This document shows, in pieces, positions 1-5,563 of a stretch of 10,061 bases of DNA. Origin of the DNA: Parvibaculum sp. (GTDB lineage Bacteria > Pseudomonadota > Alphaproteobacteria > Parvibaculales > Parvibaculaceae); contig JACIYQ010000146.1 in assembly GCA_014359855.1 (NCBI GenBank), positions 1 to 10,061 of the forward strand. The letters run 5' to 3'. A program made the position numbers and the translations under genes. Each line of letters starts with the position of its first letter. Within the stretch, counting starts at the first letter, position 1. The notes under the pieces were generated by a model. That model was not told the DNA's origin. It saw only the letters and a program-made list of their open reading frames with translations, and made no database searches.

Positions 1-1301
1 TCATGGCCATGCCGGATATGCAGGGGCGACTGGTCGGGAAGAGGATGGCGGCCCCCTTCTTCCTCGACACGGGCGTTCACGAAACCCACGCCTGCAACTA
101 CCTCCTCACGGTCGATACCGACATGGAACCGGTCCCGGGCTACAAGGCCGCGAGCTGGGCCCAGGGCTATGGCGACTTCGCACTGAAACCCGACCTGTCC
201 ACCCTGCGCCGCGTTCCCTGGCTGCCCGGCACGGCCATCGTCATTTGCGATACCGTCGACCATCATGGCGAGGATATCCCCCATGCGCCGCGCTCCATCC
301 TCAAGAAGCAACTGAAGCGCCTCGCCGCCATGAAGATGAAAGCTTTCATGGCGTCCGAGCTTGAATTTTACCTCTTCGACGAGACCTATGAAGGCGCACA
401 CGAAAAGCGATACAGAGACCTGAAGACGCCGAATTGGTATACTGAGGATTATCATGTCTTCGCGACCACCAAGGAAGAAGGCATCATGCGGGCGATCCGC
501 ACAGGCCTCGAAGGCGCTGGCATCCCCGTTGAGAATTCCAAAGGCGAGTGGGGTCCCGGGCAGGAAGAAATCAACGTCCGCTATGCCGAGGCTCTGGAGA
601 TGGCCGACCGTCACTCGCTCCTCAAGAACGGCATCAAGGAAATCGCATGGCTGCACGGCAAGGCCGTGACTTTCATGGCGAAGTGGAATTACGAGCAGGC
701 CGGATCGTCCTGTCACATTCACATGTCGCTCTGGGATGAGAAGGCCAAGGATGCGCACTTCTTCGACGAAAAGGCGAATCCTTACGGCATGTCCGACCTC
801 TGTCAGAACTTCCTTGCGGGGCAGCTGCGCCACGCGCATGAGATGACCTACTTCCTTGCGCCTGTCGTGAACTCCTACAAGCGCTTCGTGAGCGGCTCGT
901 TCGCGCCTACCAATGTCGTATGGTCGAACGACAATCGCACAGCGGGCTTCCGGATGTGCGGCCATGGCAAGAGCCTGCGTATCGAATGCCGCGTTGGTGG
1001 CGCCGACCTGAACCCTTATCTGGCTTATGCCGCCCTGCTCGCCACTGGCCTTCAGGGCGTGGAACAGAAGCTGAGCCTCGAGCCCGAGTTTACGGGCGAT
1101 GCTTATGGCGGTGCAGGCATCCCCTCCCTGCCAAAGAGTCTACGTGACGCACTTACGGCGCTTGAAAAATCGGATACGCTCCGCGCCGCCCTCGGCGATG
1201 ACGTTGTTGAGCACTACCTCCACACGGGACGCTGGGAGCAGATGGAATATGAACGCCGTGTCACCGACTGGGAATTGATGAGAGGCTTCGAACGAGGATG
1301 A
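1..1301 (+). CDS. Glutamine synthetase family gamma-glutamyl ligase (GlnT/PuuA-like), 5' end outside the window
   Basis: Cytoplasmic ATP-dependent ligase of the glutamine synthetase fold. Visible family motifs, numbered from the ATG at base 3: the metal-binding ELEF at 119-122, EWGPGQEE at 182-189 (metal-ligand glutamates), the GSSCHIH stretch at 234-240 holding the conserved active-site histidine, and LRIECR at 325-330 followed by GGADLNPYLAYAA, which holds the phosphate-binding arginines. The protein opens with MAMPDMQGRLVGKR, which in relatives lies about 20 residues inside the protein. The true start is therefore upstream of the window, and the ATG at 3 is probably internal. What remains is 432 residues, against roughly 450 for the family. 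The GPGQ-type motif and the catabolic neighbours point away from true nitrogen-assimilating GlnA. They favour ligases that attach glutamate to amines, such as PuuA (putrescine), IpuC (isopropylamine) or GlnA4 (ethanolamine). It overlaps the next gene by ATGA. The family is secure; the substrate is unknown. Confidence 0.93.
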   Translation, partial: MAMPDMQGRLVGKRMAAPFFLDTGVHETHACNYLLTVDTDMEPVPGYKAASWAQGYGDFALKPDLSTLRRVPWLPGTAIVICDTVDHHGEDIPHAPRSILKKQLKRLAAMKMKAFMASELEFYLFDETYEGAHEKRYRDLKTPNWYTEDYHVFATTKEEGIMRAIRTGLEGAGIPVENSKGEWGPGQEEINVRYAEALEMADRHSLLKNGIKEIAWLHGKAVTFMAKWNYEQAGSSCHIHMSLWDEKAKDAHFFDEKANPYGMSDLCQNFLAGQLRHAHEMTYFLAPVVNSYKRFVSGSFAPTNVVWSNDNRTAGFRMCGHGKSLRIECRVGGADLNPYLAYAALLATGLQGVEQKLSLEPEFTGDAYGGAGIPSLPKSLRDALTALEKSDTLRAALGDDVVEHYLHTGRWEQMEYERRVTDWELMRGFERG

Positions 1302-2692
1302 GCGACACCCTGAAAGTCATATCCCCGGTCGACGGGAGCGTTTACGCGGAACGCACTCTGGCGACATGGGCCGAAGTCGACGGCGCCTTGTCCGCGGCTA
1401 AAGCGGCTCAGGCCGCCTGGAAATATGTACCCGTCGCGGAGCGTGCCGCGCTCTGTCTGCGCTTCGTGGAAACCTTCCTTGCCATGAAGGACGAGATCGT
1501 GCCGGAGCTCGCCTGGCAGATGGGAAGACCCATCGCTTTTGGCGCCGGTGAGATGAGGGGTTTCGAGGAACGCGCGCGCTACATGATCGCGATCGCAGGC
1601 GATGCGCTCGCCGATGTCGATGCAGGCCCCAAGGAGGGTTTCCGCCGCTGGGTCCGGCGCGAACCGGTTGGCGCGGTGCTCGTGGTCGCGGCCTGGAACT
1701 ACCCCTATCTGATTGCCGTCAACTCGGTGGTGCCCGCAATCATGGCTGGCAACACGGTGATTTTGAAGCATTCGGGCCAGACCCCGCTTTGCGCCGAGCG
1801 CTTTGCAACCGCCTTCTCCAAGGCGGGCGCGCCGGACGGACTCTTCCAGGTCGTGCATATGAGCCATGAGATGACGGAACGAACGATTGCCGACCCACGC
1901 ACGGACCAGGTGATGTTTACCGGCTCCGTCGCTGGCGGGCACGCGGTCGTCAAGGCAGCCTCTGGCAGGTTCATCAATGTTGGCCTCGAACTCGGCGGCA
2001 AGGATCCCGCCTATGTGCGCGCCGACGCCAATCTTCCCTTCGCCGTCGAGAATCTCGTGGACGGCGCCTATTTCAACTCCGGCCAATCGTGCTGCGGCAA
2101 GGAGCGCCTCTATGTTCACGCCGACGTCTATGACGATTTCGTGGAGGGCTTCGTTGAACTAACGAAGAAATACAAGCTCGGCAGCCCTCTCGATCCCGAA
2201 ACCACGATCGGTCCTATGGTGCGTGCCTCGGCCGCAACTTTCGTGCGCGGCCAGATCGAACAGGCAAAACGCGCCGGCGCCCGGGCATTGATCGGAGAGG
2301 CCCGGTTCCCCGCCTCCAGGGCAGGCACGCCCTATCTGGGCCCTGAAGTCCTTGTTGATGTGAACCATCAGATGGATGTCATGCGTGAGGAGACTTTCGG
2401 TCCCGTCATCGGCATCATGAAAGTCACCTCCGATGAGGAGGCAATTGAACTGATGAACGACAGTCCTTATGGATTAACGGCGTCCGTCTGGACGGAAGAC
2501 GAAGATGCCGGAGAAAAGATCGGCGTGCAGATCGACACGGGCACATTCTTCCTCAACCGCTGCGACTATCTCGATCCCGCCCTCGCCTGGACGGGCGTGA
2601 AGGACACCGGGCGTGGCGCCACCCTTTCGCGCGTCGGCTATGAATTCGTCACCCGCCCGAAGAGCTATCACCTGAGAACGAAAACAAAATGA
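1298..2692 (+). CDS. NAD(P)-dependent aldehyde dehydrogenase
   Basis: Oxidises an aldehyde to the carboxylate in the cytoplasm. At 464 residues it is a complete aldehyde dehydrogenase, slightly shorter than the usual 480-500. Seen in order: AAWNYPY with the oxyanion asparagine N134, the cofactor lysine K157 in LKHSGQTP, the Rossmann motif FTGSVAGG at 207-214, the general base E231 in LELGGK, the nucleophile C265 in GQSCCG, and EETFGP at 364-369, where the glutamate and phenylalanine contact the nicotinamide ribose. All catalytic residues are present. The usual KPSE is KHSG here, so the glutamate that normally holds the adenine ribose is replaced by G160; cofactor choice may differ from classical NAD enzymes. 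The start is fixed by an ATGA overlap with the ligase gene, implying translational coupling. The likely substrate is the aldehyde made by the downstream alcohol dehydrogenase or released from a gamma-glutamylated amine. The family is certain; the substrate is inferred. Confidence 0.95.
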   Translation: MSDTLKVISPVDGSVYAERTLATWAEVDGALSAAKAAQAAWKYVPVAERAALCLRFVETFLAMKDEIVPELAWQMGRPIAFGAGEMRGFEERARYMIAIAGDALADVDAGPKEGFRRWVRREPVGAVLVVAAWNYPYLIAVNSVVPAIMAGNTVILKHSGQTPLCAERFATAFSKAGAPDGLFQVVHMSHEMTERTIADPRTDQVMFTGSVAGGHAVVKAASGRFINVGLELGGKDPAYVRADANLPFAVENLVDGAYFNSGQSCCGKERLYVHADVYDDFVEGFVELTKKYKLGSPLDPETTIGPMVRASAATFVRGQIEQAKRAGARALIGEARFPASRAGTPYLGPEVLVDVNHQMDVMREETFGPVIGIMKVTSDEEAIELMNDSPYGLTASVWTEDEDAGEKIGVQIDTGTFFLNRCDYLDPALAWTGVKDTGRGATLSRVGYEFVTRPKSYHLRTKTK

Positions 2693-3867
2693 TCGACACC
2701 TATCCGAGCCTGAACGGCAGCTGGAACTTCCCGACGAAGATGCGCTTCGGACCGGGGCGCATTTCGGAACTTGCGGAAGCCTGCTCGGTAGCGGGTATAA
2801 ATCGTCCGCTTCTCGTAACCGATCCTGGCCTGAAGCCGCTCCCGATGATCGCCGAGGCGCTTGCCTTGCTGGAAAAGAACGGCATCCCGCCTGCGCTCTT
2901 CACCGATGTGCATCCGAACCCGGTGGGGTCGGACGTGGAAGCCGGCCTCAAGGTCTTCCGGAACGGAAAGCACGACGGCGTCATTGTCATCGGCGGCGGC
3001 AGCGCGATGGACGCAGGCAAGGCCATCGCCTTCATGTCGGGACAGACCCGGCCCATGTGGGACTACGAGGACCGTGAGGACTGGTGGACGCGCGCAGATC
3101 CGAAAGGCATCGCGCCGGTGATCGCCGTGCCGACAACCGCCGGAACCGGCTCCGAGGTCGGTCGCGCCGCCGTCATCACGGATGAAAGCGACCACACGAA
3201 GAAGATCATCTTCCATCCGAAGATGATGCCTGTCGATGTCATCTGCGACCCCGAACTGACCACCGGCCTCCCGCCGCACATCACGGCAGCGACGGGCATG
3301 GACGCACTCTCTCACAATCTCGAAGCCTGGTGTTCGCCTTTCTGGCATCCGCTGGCGCAGGGCGTCGCTCTCGAAGGGATGCGGCTCGTAAAGGACTGGC
3401 TGCCGGAAGCGACGCGGCGCGGCAGCAATGTCGAAGCGCGCGCCTTCATGCTGGCGGCCTCGTCCATGGGCGCAACAGCCTTCCAGAAGGGCCTCGGCTC
3501 CATGCACGCGATGAGCCACCCCTGTTCCTCGCTGCGAGGCACGCATCACGGCCTGACCAATGCCGTGGTGATGCCCTATGTGCTGATTCACAACAAGGCA
3601 GTGATCGAGGAAAAGCTGACGGCGGCAGCCCGCTATCTCGATCTCAGGAAGCAGAGCTTTTCAGGCTTCGTGGATTGGGTGCTCGCGTTGCGCGAGGAAG
3701 TCGGCATTCCGCACACGCTGAAGGAAATCGGTGTGGATGTCGACGTTATCCCGGAAGCGGCTCCCATGGCGCTGGAAGACCCGTGCACCGGCGGCAATCC
3801 GCTCCCCATGAGCGTCGCCGACTACGAAACGCTCTACGCCAAGGCGGTCGAAGGCCGCCTGGCCTGA
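2689..3867 (+). CDS. Iron-containing (group III) alcohol dehydrogenase
   Basis: NAD(P)-dependent oxidoreductase interconverting an alcohol and an aldehyde, 392 residues, normal for the family. The N-terminal dinucleotide domain shows GGGSAMDAGK at 102-111 and PTTAGTGSEV at 148-157. The metal site is complete: D205 and H209 in MDALSHNLEAW, H273 in MHAMSH, and H287 in THHG. The spacings of 4, 64 and 14 residues closely match those known for FucO (4, 65, 14). The start overlaps the aldehyde dehydrogenase stop as ATGA, so it is the third translationally coupled gene of the operon and probably the last: a gene on the opposite strand ends 3 bases after its stop. Having an alcohol and an aldehyde dehydrogenase together implies two-step oxidation of a primary hydroxyl, or disposal of an aldehyde by either route. 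No N-terminal acylating aldehyde dehydrogenase domain of the AdhE kind is present. The substrate is unknown. Confidence 0.95.
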   Translation: MIDTYPSLNGSWNFPTKMRFGPGRISELAEACSVAGINRPLLVTDPGLKPLPMIAEALALLEKNGIPPALFTDVHPNPVGSDVEAGLKVFRNGKHDGVIVIGGGSAMDAGKAIAFMSGQTRPMWDYEDREDWWTRADPKGIAPVIAVPTTAGTGSEVGRAAVITDESDHTKKIIFHPKMMPVDVICDPELTTGLPPHITAATGMDALSHNLEAWCSPFWHPLAQGVALEGMRLVKDWLPEATRRGSNVEARAFMLAASSMGATAFQKGLGSMHAMSHPCSSLRGTHHGLTNAVVMPYVLIHNKAVIEEKLTAAARYLDLRKQSFSGFVDWVLALREEVGIPHTLKEIGVDVDVIPEAAPMALEDPCTGGNPLPMSVADYETLYAKAVEGRLA

Positions 3868-3870
3868 TTT

Positions 3871-4167
3871 CTATCTCGGTTGGCCAGGCACCCAGCGGCC
3901 TTCGCTGTCGTAGTGGCCGGGGACATATCCTTTGGATTCCTCCGTGGGTGACACGGGCGGAATGGGTGGGCCTTCGCGCATTTGCGGCCGAACCCAGCCG
4001 CCATACTCGCTTTTATGGCCGGGAACGAAGCTCTTGCGTGGTTCAGCCTTCGGCGCCGGATTTTCGATCGTCTGAAGCTGCGGGGCTTCCGGCGCAACCG
4101 GACCGCGCGCGAAGGCGGGCGACGCGGCAAGAAAAGCGAGAAACGCTGCTGCTATCATCCTGTACAT
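3871..4167 (-). CDS. Small secreted protein with two Y/F-V-P-G-H...W repeats
   Basis: A 98-residue protein of unknown function. The first 20 residues form a clear Sec signal peptide: MYRM, then the hydrophobic run IAAAFLAFLAA, then a predicted cut after A18-F19-A20. The mature part is about 78 residues, rich in proline, and carries the same motif twice: FVPGH at 47-51 with W58, and YVPGH at 81-85 with W92. In both copies the aromatic-to-tryptophan distance is 11 residues, and the repeat period is 34. This resembles the short YxWxxGxW/BcpO-like repeat proteins seen in proteobacterial periplasms, but I cannot assign a function. I chose the start at 4167 because it sits just before the signal peptide. 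The ORF stays open further upstream, but that extension is arginine-rich, unlike a signal peptide, and overlaps panC. ATG at 4158 is an alternative start. No strong ribosome binding site is visible. The gene converges on the alcohol dehydrogenase with 3 bases between stops and diverges from panC. Confidence 0.72.
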   Translation of the reverse strand: MYRMIAAAFLAFLAASPAFARGPVAPEAPQLQTIENPAPKAEPRKSFVPGHKSEYGGWVRPQMREGPPIPPVSPTEESKGYVPGHYDSEGRWVPGQPR

Positions 4168-4207
4168 GACAGAGATATAGGGCTCGCGGCGGCGTTTACG
4201 ACTGGAA

Positions 4208-4236
4208 TTGATGTCCTGTCTCTTCGCCGCTATCTT
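4208..4236 (+). promoter_or_regulatory. Possible sigma70-type promoter of panC
   Basis: TTGATG at 4208-4213 and TATCTT at 4231-4236 are separated by exactly 17 bases and lie 29 bases upstream of the panC ATG, inside the 98-base spacer shared with the divergent secreted-protein gene. Each hexamer matches the consensus at 4 of 6 positions. Transcription would begin near 4243, giving a leader of about 23 bases that contains GGAGG at 4252-4256. This rests on spacing and position only; alphaproteobacterial promoters are degenerate. Confidence 0.3.
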
Positions 4237-4265
4237 CCGCGCGGTTTTTCCGGAGGACTTGCCCC

Positions 4266-5132
4266 ATGCCGCTCGATACCGCGAGCTACAAGATTCCCGT
4301 CGCACGCAGCGCCGCCGACCTCCGCGAGGCTGTCGCCGCCTGGCGCAAGGAGGGCCTGAGCGTTGCGCTCGTGCCGACCATGGGAGCACTCCATGAAGGA
4401 CACCTGTCGCTCATCGACCTCGCCCGAACGAAAGCCGACCGCGTCGTCGTTTCCATTTTCGTGAACCCGACCCAGTTCGCGCCGAACGAGGATTTCTCAG
4501 CTTATCCCCGTACCGAAGCAGCCGATGCCGCAAAGTTGGAAGGCCAGGCCGACCTCATTTTCGCGCCTGACGCGGCCGACATGTATCCCGAAGGCTTCTC
4601 GACCACGATCTCGCTCACCGGCGTTACGGAGCCCCTGGAAGGCACGTTTCGACCAACGCATTTTGCAGGCGTCGCTACGGTCGTCGCCAAGCTGATCCTC
4701 CGCGCGATGCCCGACATCGCGATCTTCGGTGAGAAGGATTGGCAGCAGCTCATGGTGATCCGCCGCATGGTTGCCGACCTCGACATCCCCGTCGAAATCC
4801 TGGGCGGGCCTATCATGCGGGAAGCGGACGGCCTCGCCATGTCGTCGCGCAATGTCTATCTCTCGCCGGAGGAACGGAAGGCCGCCGGCCAGCTGAATGT
4901 CATCCTGCGCGAGACGGCAGCGAACGTCGCAAACGGAACGCCGATCTCAGAGGCAAGCGCCGAAGGATCGAAGCGCATCCTCGCGCTCGGCTTCGACAAA
5001 CTCGACTATCTCGAGGTTCGCGATGCCACTTCCCTGGCCGCTTTCCCGGACAACAAGCCTGCAGGTCCCGCCCGCATCCTCGTTGCGGCAAAGATCGGCC
5101 GGACGCGCCTCATCGACAATATGCCGGTCTAG
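4266..5132 (+). CDS. panC: Pantothenate synthetase (pantoate--beta-alanine ligase)
   Basis: Joins pantoate and beta-alanine using ATP, through a pantoyl-adenylate, to make pantothenate, the precursor of coenzyme A; cytoplasmic. The 288 residues match the family's usual 280-300. Hallmarks in order: PTMGALHEGH at 37-46 with the HxGH nucleotide-binding signature (H43, H46), FVNPTQF at 65-71, the pantoate-binding GTFRPTHFAG stretch from 126, FGEKDWQQ at 154-161, and the KMSKS-like loop around MREADGLAMSSRN at 184-196. All are intact, so the gene should be functional. GGAGG at 4252-4256 lies 9 bases before the ATG and supports this start. panB and panD are not in the window, so the pathway is split. 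The 3' end overlaps the convergent DUF1489 gene, both stops lying within one CTAG. The assignment is secure. Confidence 0.98.
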   Translation: MPLDTASYKIPVARSAADLREAVAAWRKEGLSVALVPTMGALHEGHLSLIDLARTKADRVVVSIFVNPTQFAPNEDFSAYPRTEAADAAKLEGQADLIFAPDAADMYPEGFSTTISLTGVTEPLEGTFRPTHFAGVATVVAKLILRAMPDIAIFGEKDWQQLMVIRRMVADLDIPVEILGGPIMREADGLAMSSRNVYLSPEERKAAGQLNVILRETAANVANGTPISEASAEGSKRILALGFDKLDYLEVRDATSLAAFPDNKPAGPARILVAAKIGRTRLIDNMPV

Positions 5133-5563
5133 AGAAGCCCGAGTTCTTCGAGCTCCCGGCGCATTTCCTCTGGCATGTCGTCCCCCTCCTCGCCTTTTTT
5201 CACGTCAGGAGGCGCATCCTTGGCCTCCAGATACCGCCAGCCCTGAAAGGGCCGCCGTTCCTGCCGCCGAGTGGGCACGATCTCGCTGTCGAGTACAAGG
5301 CGGCAGCGGCTGATACCTTCATTGTCCGTAAAAGGCTCGATCCCCATGAGCTTCTGGCGGCATCGAATGACGCCCTTCATGACCCAGTAGAGCGATCCTC
5401 CGGAGAGAAGTTCCTCGGCGCGCTTCGGCGCCATACGGGTCACATGTGCGAGTACCTGCGGCTGCTTGAGCTTCTTCTTTTCGGCAAGCCGTTCGGCCTG
5501 CCATCCCGCAAGATCTGAAATATCGTCCGCACCGACGCAGAGTTTGACGAGATGAATCGTCAA
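5129..5563 (-). CDS. DUF1489 family protein
   Basis: A 144-residue protein with the N-terminal pattern of DUF1489 (MTIHLVKLCVGADDISDLAGWQ), a family conserved in Alphaproteobacteria with no established function. It looks soluble: no signal peptide and no membrane segment. The middle is basic (MAPKRAEELLSGGSLYWVMKG), and the C-terminus is strongly acidic from about residue 120, rich in E and D and ending in ELEELGLL. The start is TTG at 5563-5561. It overlaps the stop of the carboxylase alpha subunit as TTGA, and GAGGAG lies 8 bases before it, so translation is probably coupled to the alpha subunit. It is the last gene of the minus-strand operon, and its stop is nested with that of panC. The family call is from memory of the sequence pattern; any link to carboxylase function is inference from gene order alone. 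Confidence 0.88.
   Translation of the reverse strand: MTIHLVKLCVGADDISDLAGWQAERLAEKKKLKQPQVLAHVTRMAPKRAEELLSGGSLYWVMKGVIRCRQKLMGIEPFTDNEGISRCRLVLDSEIVPTRRQERRPFQGWRYLEAKDAPPDVKKGEEGDDMPEEMRRELEELGLL

Noticed and set aside
1214..2119. Minus-strand open frame (301 codons) opposite the aldehyde dehydrogenase
   Set aside because: It is antisense to a gene with all catalytic residues intact, has no recognisable domain, and shows arginine/histidine/glycine-rich shadow composition.
2668..3591. Minus-strand open frame (307 codons) opposite the iron alcohol dehydrogenase
   Set aside because: Shadow of a well-supported gene; no motif and no plausible ribosome binding context.
3330..4169. Plus-strand frame overlapping the end of the alcohol dehydrogenase and the small secreted-protein gene
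   Set aside because: It is out of frame with the real gene and continues through the minus-strand gene only because stops are rare at this GC. It has no domain pattern.
4172..4185. TATATC on the minus strand as a -10 box for the secreted-protein gene
   Set aside because: It lies only about 7 bases before the ATG and has no matching -35 at 17 bases, so it would imply a leaderless transcript. Too weak to annotate.
3871..4389. Longer 172-codon version of the small secreted protein
   Set aside because: The extra 74 N-terminal residues are arginine-rich, would bury the signal peptide inside the protein and overlap panC. The signal peptide directly after the Met at 4167 gives the better start.
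5129..5180. A shared bidirectional terminator between panC and DUF1489
   Set aside because: The genes overlap at their stops and I see no convincing GC hairpin followed by a T-run on either strand there.
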